Assembly (NCBI RefSeq): GCF_014863605.1 | Contig: NZ_CP062252.1 | Span: 620,001 to 684,000 of the forward strand | Direction of reading: 5' to 3' | DNA: 64,000 nucleotides | Source of the DNA: Pseudomonas allokribbensis | GTDB lineage: Bacteria; Pseudomonadota; Gammaproteobacteria; Pseudomonadales; Pseudomonadaceae | Shown: positions 50,770 through 58,960 of the stretch, piece by piece | How positions within the stretch are numbered: position 1 is the stretch's first letter | How the letters are laid out: each line of letters opens with the position of its first letter | Translations under genes and position numbers: made by a program | Notes under the pieces: model-generated | Database searches by the model: none | Told to the model about the DNA's origin: nothing | What the model saw: the letters and a program-made list of their open reading frames with translations, nothing else

Positions 50770-51276
50770 TTAGCTCAAAGCGCTGTTGCGTTCGATCACG
50801 CGGTCACCACCACCTTCGGCCAGGGTTTGACCTTGTGGGGTTTTGTCGTAGCCATCTGCAGCCAGGGTTTGGCCTTGTGGAGTGCGGTCGGAACCATCAG
50901 CAGCCAGGGTCTGGCCTTGTGGGGTGCGATCGGAACCATCGGCAGCAAGGGTTTGACCTTGTGGAGTGCGATCCGAGCCGTCTTGAACCAGACCTTTTTC
51001 CTCCAGACGATCACGGCCACCTTCAGCTACGGTTTGACCTTGTGGGGTCTTGTCATAGCCATCTTGAACCAGACCTTTTTCTTCCAGGCGGTTACGACCG
51101 TTTTCAGCCAGGGTCTGACCTTGTGGAGTGCGGTCAGAACCGTCAGCGGCAACCGTCTGGCTGAACACCGAGTGGCTGGATTTCACTTGCGGGGTAGCCT
51201 GGTCGGCGGCTGGCAGAGCGAAAGCGGTGCTGGCCAGCATCGAGAGGGTAAGACTGAACAGAAGTTGGCGTTTCAT
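50770..51276 (-). CDS. exported protein of nine tandem 13-14-residue repeats
   Basis: 168 residues. AAGGAG precedes the ATG at 51274-51276; the longer frame upstream lacks support. A signal peptide (MKRQLLFSLTLSMLASTAFA) is followed by a 20-residue linker and nine units from residue 41 to 163. Type A units read [TG]-[LV]-[AV]-x-D-G-[SY]-D-[RK]-TPQGQ (six copies); type B units read T-[LV]-A-E-x-G-R-[DN]-R-LEEK (two) with a degenerate last one (TLAEGGGDRVIER). D-G-x-D suggests possible calcium or metal contact, but it is not a standard RTX motif. No enzyme domain. The function is unknown; probably periplasmic or secreted. Confidence 0.85.
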   Translation of the reverse strand: MKRQLLFSLTLSMLASTAFALPAADQATPQVKSSHSVFSQTVAADGSDRTPQGQTLAENGRNRLEEKGLVQDGYDKTPQGQTVAEGGRDRLEEKGLVQDGSDRTPQGQTLAADGSDRTPQGQTLAADGSDRTPQGQTLAADGYDKTPQGQTLAEGGGDRVIERNSALS

Positions 51277-51440
51277 GATGGGTTGCTCCTTGGGAGGGCG
51301 ATAAAGTGGGTACGAAGCTAATGCTACTCTCGATAAGTCGATATAAAAGTTCATAAACACAATGGTAATAATCAACAGAATTGATTGTTCGCTCGGGAGG
51401 CTCTAGCTCGGGCGTTTCAGGCGAGCGGTTTTGCACCGCA

Positions 51441-51529
51441 GTGGGTATTTTCCACCCACTTGCGCCTCGCAAAAGTGCGGGGCCGGTAACGCCGACTCGA
51501 CCGATCGGTCAGAATGGCGACCGTTTTTT
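51441..51529 (+). other. hairpins in the 376-base intergenic region before the AsmA-like gene
   Basis: The gap 51277-51652 holds no convincing gene. Its left part (51300-51390) is AT-rich and is probably the promoter region of the repeat-protein gene. GTGGGT/ACCCAC pair at 51441-51459. CGGTC/GACCG at 51506-51523 is followed by six T, an intrinsic-terminator pattern on the plus strand that no plus-strand gene upstream explains; a short untranslated RNA is possible. Confidence 0.35.
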
Positions 51530-51652
51530 GGCCCTGATGGGGCTTTCGATTAAACCTGCGGGCTGTTTGTCAGTCGTAGACTTCATGAGGGCCCTGTAAG
51601 GCCCGTCGTTTCAGCGGCGTCGATCCGCAGTCGTTTTCAGGAGCTTTGTGCA

Positions 51653-53728
51653 ATGACGCGCACGCGTAAAATCTTCGCCTGGACCTTCGCCACCCTCGTG
51701 CTGTTGCTGGCGGTGCTGGTCCTGATCATCGTGTTCTTCGATTGGAACCGGATCAAACCGCCCCTCAACGCCAAAGTCTCGGAAGAATTGCACCGACCGT
51801 TCGCCATCAACGGCAACCTCGCCGTGGTCTGGCAGCGTGAGCCGGACGAGGGCGGCTGGCGCGCCTGGGTGCCGTGGCCGCATGTGGTGGCCGAAGACCT
51901 GACCCTGGGCAACCCGGATTGGTCGAAGCAGCCGCAGATGGTCACCCTCAAGCGGGTTGAACTGCGCATTTCGCCGCTGGCGCTGCTGGCACAACGGGTG
52001 ACGATCCCGCGTATCGACCTGACTGAACCCAACGCGCAATTGCAGCGCCTGGCCGATGGTCGTGCCAACTGGACGTTCAAGTTCGATCCCAAGGACCCGA
52101 ATGCCGAGCCCTCGAGCTGGGTGGTGGACATCGGCGCCATCGGTTTCGACAGGGGCCACGTCACTCTGGACGACCAGACCCTCAAGACCAACCTCGACCT
52201 GTTGATCGACCCGCTGGGCAAACCGATTCCGTTCAGCGAAATCGTCGGCGACAAAGCGGCGAAAACCGCGCTGGAAAAGGGCGGCGCACCGCAGGATTAT
52301 GCCTTCGCACTGAAAGTCACCGGCCAGTACCACGGTCAGAAACTCGCCGGCCAGGGCAAGATCGGCGGTCTGCTGGCCTTGCAGGACGCGGCCAAACCGT
52401 TCCCGCTGCAGGCCCAGGCGAAGATCGGCGTCACCAGCATCGAACTCGCCGGCACGCTGACCGATCCGCTGAACCTGGGCGCCCTCGACCTGCGCCTGAA
52501 ACTGGCGGGCGCCAGCCTGGGCAATCTCTATCCGCTGACCGGTGTCACCCTCCCGGACACACCGCCATACGCCACCGACGGTCATTTGATCGCCAAACTG
52601 CATGAGCCGGACGGCGCGCAGTTCCGCTATGAACAGTTCAACGGCAAGATCGGCGGCAGCGACATTCACGGCGATCTCGCCTACGTCGCCAGTCAGCCAC
52701 GGCCCAAGCTGAGTGGCGCGCTGCTGTCCAATCAACTGCTGTTCGCCGACCTCGCACCGTTGATCGGTGCCGACTCCAATGACAAGCAAAAGGCCCGCGG
52801 CGGTGAAAGCAAACAGCCGGCGGACAAAGTGCTGCCGGTGGAAGAGTTCAAGACCGAGCGCTGGCGCGATATGGACGCCGACGTCGAATTCACCGGCAAA
52901 CGCATCGTCCACAGCGAGAAGCTGCCGTTCACCGACCTCTATACCCACCTCAAACTCAACGACGGCGAACTGAGCCTGGAGCCGCTGCGCTTCGGCGTGG
53001 CCGGCGGCAACCTTGATGCGCAGATCCGCCTCAATGGCCGCACTGAACCATTGGAAGGTCGGGCAAAACTGACCGCGCGCAAGTTCAAGCTCAAGCAACT
53101 GTTCCCGACCTTCGAACCGATGAAGACCAGTTTCGGTGAACTCAATGGTGACGCCGACATCAGCGGTCGCGGCAACTCGGTGGCCAAGCTGCTGGGCGGT
53201 GCCAACGGCAACCTGAAGATGCTGATCAATGATGGTGCGATCAGTCGTGAGCTGATGGAACTGGCGGGCCTCAACGTCGGCAACTACGTGGTCGGTAAAG
53301 TCTTTGGCGACAAGGAAGTGAAGATCAACTGCGCGGCGGCGGACTTCGACATCAAGACCGGGCTGGCGACCACGCGGCTGTTCGTGTTCGATACCGAGAA
53401 CGCGATCATCTACATCGACGGCACGGCGAACATGGCCACCGAGCAACTGGACCTGACCGTGACCCCGGAATCCAAGGGCTGGCGTCTGATCTCCCTGCGC
53501 TCGCCGTTGTACGTACGCGGCAAATTCATCAAGCCGGATGCCGGGGTGAAAGCGGTGCCGCTGATCCTGCGCGGGGCCGGCATGGTGGCGCTGGGCGTGA
53601 TCGCCGCGCCGGCGGCGGGGCTGCTGGCGCTGGTGGCGCCGAGCGGCGGCGAGCCGAATCAGTGCGCGCCGTTGCTGGAGCAGATGAAGGCAGGCAAGGC
53701 GCCGGTGACCGTCAAACCCACCCGATAG
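51653..53728 (+). CDS. AsmA family protein
   Basis: 691 residues. An N-terminal membrane anchor (WTFATLVLLLAVLVLIIVFF) leads to a large periplasmic AsmA-type region (FDWNRIKPPLNAKVSEELHRPFAINGNL), and a C-terminal AsmA domain with NVGNYVVGKVFGDKEVKINCAAADF. AsmA-like proteins bridge the envelope and take part in phospholipid transport to, or homeostasis of, the outer membrane. CAGGAG precedes the ATG. Near the C-terminus is a hydrophobic Ala/Gly/Leu segment. It looks like a single-gene unit. Confidence 0.9.
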   Translation: MTRTRKIFAWTFATLVLLLAVLVLIIVFFDWNRIKPPLNAKVSEELHRPFAINGNLAVVWQREPDEGGWRAWVPWPHVVAEDLTLGNPDWSKQPQMVTLKRVELRISPLALLAQRVTIPRIDLTEPNAQLQRLADGRANWTFKFDPKDPNAEPSSWVVDIGAIGFDRGHVTLDDQTLKTNLDLLIDPLGKPIPFSEIVGDKAAKTALEKGGAPQDYAFALKVTGQYHGQKLAGQGKIGGLLALQDAAKPFPLQAQAKIGVTSIELAGTLTDPLNLGALDLRLKLAGASLGNLYPLTGVTLPDTPPYATDGHLIAKLHEPDGAQFRYEQFNGKIGGSDIHGDLAYVASQPRPKLSGALLSNQLLFADLAPLIGADSNDKQKARGGESKQPADKVLPVEEFKTERWRDMDADVEFTGKRIVHSEKLPFTDLYTHLKLNDGELSLEPLRFGVAGGNLDAQIRLNGRTEPLEGRAKLTARKFKLKQLFPTFEPMKTSFGELNGDADISGRGNSVAKLLGGANGNLKMLINDGAISRELMELAGLNVGNYVVGKVFGDKEVKINCAAADFDIKTGLATTRLFVFDTENAIIYIDGTANMATEQLDLTVTPESKGWRLISLRSPLYVRGKFIKPDAGVKAVPLILRGAGMVALGVIAAPAAGLLALVAPSGGEPNQCAPLLEQMKAGKAPVTVKPTR

Positions 53729-53737
53729 ACCGCCAAT

Positions 53738-53766
53738 GATCGTAGCTTCGGGCCGAGGCTACGATC
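53738..53766. terminator. hairpin between the convergent AsmA and LysR genes
   Basis: GATCGTAGC (53738-53746) and GCTACGATC (53758-53766) with an inner CTTCGG/CCGAG. It overlaps the end of the LysR gene and may end both transcripts, although no T run follows. Confidence 0.5.
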
Positions 53767-54664
53767 GCGGCGACAGTCCCGACAGCAGCGCCTCATCGCG
53801 CAGCCAGGCAAAAAACGCTTTCACCGGTGGATGCCGCTCGCGCCCTGGAACGCACAGGGCGCTGTAACCGGCGCCATCGACTTGCACCTCGCCCTTGTAC
53901 GGCACCAGCAGACCGCTGGCGACGCTCTCCGACACCAGAATATTGCTCGCCAGCACCAGCCCTTGCCCGGCGATGGCGGCTTGCAGCGCGTAATGTTCTT
54001 CGTCGTATTCGCGGATCGCCGGGTGCTGTTTCAACCAGTTCTCGCCTGACTGCGCGCACCACGCTTCCCAGCCATGGGCGTAGAGCTTCGAGTTATGCCA
54101 ACGCACGCTGATCAACGCCGGGGTGCGGCGGGCGGCCAGTGCCACCTGTTCCGGCGAGCCGTACACGCCGAACGATTCATCGAACAGGCACAACCCGTAG
54201 AGGTTCGGGTAGTCGTCGAGGCTGTAGCGCAACACCAGATCGACGCTGGCGTCCTGATGCAGGTCGATCACTTCGCAATGGGTGTCCAGCCGCACATTGA
54301 TGTTCGGGTGTTTCGCGTAAAACCGCCCCAGTCGCGGCACCAGCCACAGCGCGGCGAAGGCGGCGGTGGTCGACAGCGTCAGGCTGCTGCCGCTGCGTTG
54401 CGGGCGCAGGGTGTCGACGCTTTGCGCCACCTCCAGAAACGCCCCGTGCAGGCTGCGGAACAGCCGCTCGCCACCCTCGGTCAGTCGCACCTGACGCGGC
54501 AGGCGTTCGAACAGCGCCACGCCGAGCCAGTCCTCCAGCGAGCGGATCTGATGGGAAATCGCCGTCGGCGTCACCGCCAGTTCTTCGGCGGCAGCCTTGA
54601 AGCTCAATAGCCGTGAGGCGGATTCGAACGCGCGCAGGGCGGTCAGCGGCAATGAAGCGAACAT
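53759..54664 (-). CDS. LysR-type regulator (GcvA-like)
   Basis: 301 residues. The winged helix-turn-helix reads FKAAAEELAVTPTAISHQIRSLE, the variant typical of GcvA/AmpR-like members, followed by a substrate-binding domain. It is divergent from the azoreductase gene across 119 bases, and that gap holds a palindrome suited to LysR binding, so it probably controls the azoreductase and the adjacent SMR gene. Confidence 0.92.
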   Translation of the reverse strand: MFASLPLTALRAFESASRLLSFKAAAEELAVTPTAISHQIRSLEDWLGVALFERLPRQVRLTEGGERLFRSLHGAFLEVAQSVDTLRPQRSGSSLTLSTTAAFAALWLVPRLGRFYAKHPNINVRLDTHCEVIDLHQDASVDLVLRYSLDDYPNLYGLCLFDESFGVYGSPEQVALAARRTPALISVRWHNSKLYAHGWEAWCAQSGENWLKQHPAIREYDEEHYALQAAIAGQGLVLASNILVSESVASGLLVPYKGEVQVDGAGYSALCVPGRERHPPVKAFFAWLRDEALLSGLSPRS

Positions 54665-54675
54665 GAAAACTCCAT

Positions 54676-54694
54676 GGATGAAATCAATTCATCC
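54676..54694. promoter_or_regulatory. palindromic operator candidate for the divergent LysR
   Basis: GGATGAA-ATCAA-TTCATCC: perfect seven-base arms around five bases, 12 bases from the LysR start codon and about 90 bases before the azoreductase. Confidence 0.5.
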
Positions 54695-54783
54695 AGACTG
54701 ATTTTTGCTCATTTGAGGCGGTGAGTTAATGGCAGCAATCTGGCGTCACACAGCCACTCAAGTCTAGTCCCAAGGAGATTCAG

Positions 54784-55422
54784 ATGAGCAAGATTCTTGC
54801 GATCCATGCCAGCCCACGCGGTGAGCGCTCCCATTCGCGGCGCCTGGCGGAAAGTTTTCTCAGCGCCTGGCAAATCCGTCATCCACAGGCTCAGGTCACC
54901 CGCCGTGAAGTCGGGCGTGCATTGATTCCGGCGGTGAATGAAGCGTTTGTCGCGGCGGCGTTTTACCCGGAGCCCGAGGCTCGGCCGCTGTCGATGCAGG
55001 CCGATCTGGCCCTCAGCGATCAACTGGTGGGCGAGTTGTTCGAGCACGACCTGCTGCTGATTTCCATGCCGATGTACAACTTCAACGTGCCCAGCGGCCT
55101 CAAGGCCTGGGTCGACCAGATCGTGCGCCTGGGCCTGACGTTCGATCACACCCTGGACAATGGCATCGCCCAGTACACGCCGCTGTTGCGCGGCAAGAAA
55201 GCGCTGATCGTCACCAGTCGCGGCGGTTTCGGTTTCGGCCCGGGTGGCGAGCTGGAGGCGCTGAACCACGCCGATCCATGGTTGCGCACGGCGCTGGGTT
55301 TCATCGGCATCAACGACGTCACGGTGGTCGCAGCCGAGGGCGAGGAATCCGCCGAACGCACCTTCGCGGTGTCGGTGGCTGAGGCCGAGCAGCGCTTGCT
55401 CGACCTGGCCCGGGAGTTCTAA
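54784..55422 (+). CDS. FMN-dependent NADH-azoreductase family protein
   Basis: 212 residues, flavodoxin-like fold. [20 protein letters not shown] is the FMN phosphate-binding N-terminus; [26 protein letters not shown] and [12 protein letters not shown] are the AzoR signatures. It reduces quinones and azo compounds with NADH. AAGGAG precedes the ATG. The next gene starts immediately after its stop. The divergent LysR is its likely regulator. Confidence 0.93.
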   Translation: MSKILAIHASPRGERSHSRRLAESFLSAWQIRHPQAQVTRREVGRALIPAVNEAFVAAAFYPEPEARPLSMQADLALSDQLVGELFEHDLLLISMPMYNFNVPSGLKAWVDQIVRLGLTFDHTLDNGIAQYTPLLRGKKALIVTSRGGFGFGPGGELEALNHADPWLRTALGFIGINDVTVVAAEGEESAERTFAVSVAEAEQRLLDLAREF

Positions 55423-55728
55423 GTGGCCTGGCTGTTTCTGCTGATTGCCGCCGGGTTCGAAGTCACCTTCGCCATGGGCATGAAGTACGCCGAGGGTTTC
55501 ACCCGGCTGTGGCCGTCGCTGGTTACCGTGGTCGCGGCGGTAGGCGGGATTTATTTCCTGACCCTGGCAATGCGCGAGCTGCCGGTGAGCATCGCCTACC
55601 CGATCTGGACCGCCATCGGCTCGCTCGGCACGGTGTTTCTCGGTTTCGCGCTGCTGGGCGAGAGCCTGACGCTGGTGAAGTTGCTGTCGGTGGGGCTGAT
55701 TGTGGCGGGGGTGGTGGGGCTGAAGTAG
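55423..55728 (+). CDS. small multidrug resistance (SMR) family transporter, SugE/Gdx-like
   Basis: 101 residues from a GTG directly after the azoreductase stop. Four helices; the essential membrane glutamate is E13 in AAGFEVTFAMGMKYAEGF. WTAIGSLGTVFLG and the end VGLIVAGVVGLK fit the SugE/Gdx branch more than EmrE. It would exchange a cationic substrate, guanidinium or a quaternary amine, for protons as a dual-topology dimer. Coupling to the azoreductase suggests a shared response to a toxic aromatic or cationic compound. Confidence 0.9.
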   Translation: MAWLFLLIAAGFEVTFAMGMKYAEGFTRLWPSLVTVVAAVGGIYFLTLAMRELPVSIAYPIWTAIGSLGTVFLGFALLGESLTLVKLLSVGLIVAGVVGLK

Positions 55729-55819
55729 GCTGGTCGTGGAGTTGTCATCATCGAGGAGGATGCTTGGCGGGCGTTTTGCACGTCATGCATCCACCCACCG
55801 ACCACAGGGATGTCTGCCC

Positions 55820-56710
55820 ATGTCGCAGGATTCGGCCACACGTTATCCACTGGTGCTGGTGCCGGGAATGCTCGGGTTTATCCGGTTGGTGCTGTACCCG
55901 TACTGGTACGGGATCATCGCCGCGTTGCGCCGGGGTGGTGCGACGGTGATTGCGGTGCAGGTGTCGCCGCTCAATTCCACCGAAGTGCGTGGCGAGCAGT
56001 TGCTGGCGCGCATCGATGAAATCCTGCGCGAGACCGGCGCCGCCAGGGTCAATCTGTTCGGCCATAGCCAGGGCTCGCTGACGGCGCGTTACGCGGCGGC
56101 GAAGCGCCCGGATCTGGTGGCGTCGGTGACGTCGGTGGCCGGACCCAATCACGGTTCGGAACTGGCCGACTATCTGGCGAAACACTATCCGGCAGACAGT
56201 GCCCGGGGCCGCATTCTTGAGGCGCTGCTGCGTTTTGTCGGCTGGTTGATGGCACTCATGGAAACCGGTTACCACGGGCCGAAACTGCCGGTGGATATCC
56301 ACGCCTCACACCATTCCCTGACCACCGAAGGCGTGGCGCTGTTCAACCAGCGTTATCCACAGGGCTTGCCGGAAACCTGGGGCGGGCAGGGGCCGGAAGA
56401 GGTCAACGGCGTGCGTTATTACTCGTGGTCCGGCACCTTGCAGCCGGGCAAGACCGACCGCGGTGGCAACCTGTTCGACGGCACCAATCGCAGTTGCCGG
56501 TTGTTTGCCAAGACCTTCGTGCGCGAGCCGGGGCAGTGCGACGGCATGGTCGGACGCTACAGCTCGCACCTGGGCACGGTCATCGGTGATGACTACCCGA
56601 TGGATCACTTCGACATCGTCAACCAGTCACTGGGACTGGTCGGCAAAGGCGCGGACCCGGTGCGGCTGTTTGTCGAGCACGCGGCGCGGTTGAAAGCCGC
56701 CGGGGTCTAG
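55820..56710 (+). CDS. triacylglycerol lipase, P. fragi-type (family I.1-like)
   Basis: 296 residues. An alpha/beta hydrolase with oxyanion region LVLVPGMLGF, nucleophile S83 in GHSQG, TSVAGPNHGSELAD, and CDGMVGRYSSHLG and DYPMDHFDIVNQ holding the acid and histidine region. Like the P. fragi lipase it starts without a signal peptide and has Tyr where the disulfide-containing P. aeruginosa class has Cys (RYSS versus CSS). No foldase gene adjoins. The upstream in-frame extension to 55736 adds a non-signal-like stretch. Its stop overlaps the convergent EamA gene by four bases. Confidence 0.9.
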   Translation: MSQDSATRYPLVLVPGMLGFIRLVLYPYWYGIIAALRRGGATVIAVQVSPLNSTEVRGEQLLARIDEILRETGAARVNLFGHSQGSLTARYAAAKRPDLVASVTSVAGPNHGSELADYLAKHYPADSARGRILEALLRFVGWLMALMETGYHGPKLPVDIHASHHSLTTEGVALFNQRYPQGLPETWGGQGPEEVNGVRYYSWSGTLQPGKTDRGGNLFDGTNRSCRLFAKTFVREPGQCDGMVGRYSSHLGTVIGDDYPMDHFDIVNQSLGLVGKGADPVRLFVEHAARLKAAGV

Positions 56711-57600
56711 GCGGCGCTCGGGGTGCGGGAGCGGCCGAGGACGGTCGTCCAGCGCTCGGAAAGAATCACCCCGCCCAAGGTCAGCAAACCGCCTACCAGG
56801 TGATACATCGCCAGTTGTTCCTTCAACACCACCGCGGCAATCAGCGCGGTGATCAACGGCAGCAGGTTGAAGAACAGCGTGGTCCGGCTCGGGCCCAGGC
56901 ACTGTACGGCCTGCATCCACGCCAGCGGCGCGAGCATCGAGGCCAGCAGGCACGCGTACAGCACCAGCGGAATGTTATGCAGGGTCAGGCCGGTTTTCGG
57001 CGACACGGCGTACAGCGGAAACAGCACCACCACCGCCACCAGCACCTGCAAGTACAGCAACACCAGCGGCGGCAGGCGCAGCTGCCATTTTTTCAGCAGA
57101 GTGCTGTAGATCGCGTAGGCGAGGGTAGCGATCAGCATCATCGCGTCACCCAGGTTCACCCCGTGTTGCAGCAGCGCGCCGAGGCTGCCGGACGACACCA
57201 CCACCAGCACACCGGCGAAAGACAGCACCGCACCGACCAGCGCGCCGGCGGTGAGGCGCTGGCCGAGGCTGATGATTGCCATGGCCAGCGACATCAACGG
57301 CATCAGCGACAGGATGATGCCCATGTTGGTGGCGGTGGTCATGGTCGCGGCGAAGTAGGCCAGGCTCTGATAGACCGCCATGCCGAGCACGCCAAGGATG
57401 AAAATCTTGCCCAGGTTCGGGCGGATCTGCGGCCAGTGCGCGATTACCTTCCTGAGCATGAACGGGGTAAACAGCAAACCGGCCAGCAGCCAGCGGTAGA
57501 AGCCGATTTCGGCGGGGAAGATCGCACCGACAGCCAGCTTGTTGATCACGGTGTTGCCGGCCCAGATGAAAATCGCCAGCAGGGGAAACGCGTATTGCAT
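56707..57600 (-). CDS. EamA family (DMT superfamily) transporter
   Basis: 297 residues with ten predicted helices in two EamA repeats. The first starts MQYAFPLLAIFIWAGNTVINKLAV, the second near NLGDAMMLIATLAYAIYSTLLKKW. Such carriers export amino acids or metabolites; the substrate is unknown. It is divergent from an AraC gene 98 bases away, a common regulator-exporter pairing. Confidence 0.92.
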   Translation of the reverse strand: MQYAFPLLAIFIWAGNTVINKLAVGAIFPAEIGFYRWLLAGLLFTPFMLRKVIAHWPQIRPNLGKIFILGVLGMAVYQSLAYFAATMTTATNMGIILSLMPLMSLAMAIISLGQRLTAGALVGAVLSFAGVLVVVSSGSLGALLQHGVNLGDAMMLIATLAYAIYSTLLKKWQLRLPPLVLLYLQVLVAVVVLFPLYAVSPKTGLTLHNIPLVLYACLLASMLAPLAWMQAVQCLGPSRTTLFFNLLPLITALIAAVVLKEQLAMYHLVGGLLTLGGVILSERWTTVLGRSRTPSAA

Positions 57601-57698
57601 GGGAGGAGAAACCAGTACGTTGATGAACGGTGATTATCCCCTGTCTGGATGCAGGCCTATACTGCGAACCGGACAACCTGCCTCTGATTCCGGACAGC

Positions 57699-58493
57699 AT
57701 GAACAGTAAACACATCGATCTGCTGGATTTCAGCGAACTGCCGTCGGCGGTGTATTTCCGCTATGCCGACTTCAACGCCCACGAATACGCCGCGCCGCAC
57801 CGCCATCCGTGGGGCACGCTGGAATACGCGGCCCACGGCGTGCTGCACATGGATGTCGACGGCAGCCGTTTCATGTCGCCGCCGCAGTACGCGGTGTGGG
57901 TGCCGCCGCAGGTCGAGCACAGTTTCTACAGTCATCAGCCAGTCAATTATCGGGCGGTGTGCCTGGCGCCCGAGGTGTGCGCGGATTTGCCGGCGCAGGC
58001 CTGTACCCTGGCGATCAGCGACATTCTCAAGGCAATCCTCAAGGACTTCGCCGCCCGGGATGTGAAGATCCCCGCGTTCGATGCCGACCAGCGCCTGGCC
58101 CAGGTGCTGGTAGATCAGTTGCGGCAGGCGCCGGTTCATCAGTGTTATCTGCCATACGCCAGCAGTCCCGGGTTGCTGACCATCCTCGAAACCCTGCAGG
58201 CCGAGCCCGGCAACAATGAACCGCTGGCGCACTGGGCGGCGCAGGTGCATGTCAGCGAGCGCACGCTGGCCCGGCAATTCGTGCGGGAGTTGGGGATGAG
58301 TTTCGGCGAATGGCGCCAGCGGCTGCGCTATCTCGCGGCCATCGAGGCGCTGGAAAGTACGCGCAGTGTGCAGGAAATCGCCTTCGATCTCGGCTACAGC
58401 AGCGGCTCGGCGTTCATCGCCATGTTTGCCCGGCAGGCCGGATGTACGCCGGAACAATACCGGCGTAGCCATCTGGAGACTAGGAAGGTGTAA
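57699..58493 (+). CDS. AraC-family regulator with cupin sensor domain
   Basis: 264 residues. The N-terminal cupin (HEYAAPHRHPWGTLEYAAHG then AVWVPPQVEH) is followed by a C-terminal AraC DNA-binding domain with two helix-turn-helices, VSERTLARQFVRELGMSFGEW and EIAFDLGYSSGSAFIAMFARQ. Probably controls the divergent EamA exporter. Start 57699 (MNSKHIDLLDF) is chosen; the in-frame ATG at 57630 has no better ribosome site. Confidence 0.92.
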   Translation: MNSKHIDLLDFSELPSAVYFRYADFNAHEYAAPHRHPWGTLEYAAHGVLHMDVDGSRFMSPPQYAVWVPPQVEHSFYSHQPVNYRAVCLAPEVCADLPAQACTLAISDILKAILKDFAARDVKIPAFDADQRLAQVLVDQLRQAPVHQCYLPYASSPGLLTILETLQAEPGNNEPLAHWAAQVHVSERTLARQFVRELGMSFGEWRQRLRYLAAIEALESTRSVQEIAFDLGYSSGSAFIAMFARQAGCTPEQYRRSHLETRKV

Positions 58494-58556
58494 CAAGCTT
58501 TGACTACACTCAGCCGGAGGCCGCCTCCATCGATGCGGCAACAAGGAGAAAACTCC

Positions 58557-58862
58557 ATGAAGATGTTGCGTGTCCCTTTGTTGATGATCGGTCTGCTGCT
58601 GTGCTCCCAGGGTTTTGCCGCCACGGCGCAACAGAACAAGATGACCACTTGCAACGCCGACGCCACGGCCAAGAGCCTGAAAGGCGATGAGCGCAAGACC
58701 TTCATGAGCACTTGCCTCAAGGCAGCGCCGGCGGCCAACGACGCCAAGACCCTGACCCCGCAGCAGGAAAAGATGAAAACCTGTAATGCCGACGCCAAGA
58801 CCAAGGCCCTGACCGGCGATGCGCGCAAAACCTTCATGAGTGATTGCCTGAAGAAAAAATAA
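58557..58862 (+). CDS. PsiF repeat family protein
   Basis: 101 residues: signal peptide (MKMLRVPLLMIGLLLCSQGFA) and two PsiF repeats, each MxTCNADAxxKxLxGDxRKTFMSxCLK, with two Cys apiece. Probably periplasmic. PsiF is named for phosphate-starvation induction in E. coli; no Pho box is evident here. AAGGAGAAAA lies before the ATG. Function unknown. Confidence 0.93.
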   Translation: MKMLRVPLLMIGLLLCSQGFAATAQQNKMTTCNADATAKSLKGDERKTFMSTCLKAAPAANDAKTLTPQQEKMKTCNADAKTKALTGDARKTFMSDCLKKK

Positions 58863-58876
58863 GATCGACAGATCGC

Positions 58877-58902
58877 AGCGAGCGGCAGGGCATCCGCTCG
58901 CT
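58877..58902. other. hairpin after the PsiF gene
   Basis: AGCGAGCGG and CCGCTCGCT pair around eight bases. The lack of a T run makes it a weak terminator candidate. Confidence 0.4.
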
Positions 58903-58960
58903 TCGGCGCTGGATCGCTGGCAGACTGCCAATCCTTTTACGCCGTTCGTTTTGAGGCTGT

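Noticed and set aside
50800..51150. Regularly spaced direct repeats resembling a CRISPR array
   Set aside because: Repeats are contiguous coding units in one frame of an exported protein; there are no unique spacers and no cas genes.
51381..51599. 72-codon plus-strand frame before the AsmA-like gene
   Set aside because: No Shine-Dalgarno, composition unlike neighbours, and it contains a terminator-like hairpin.
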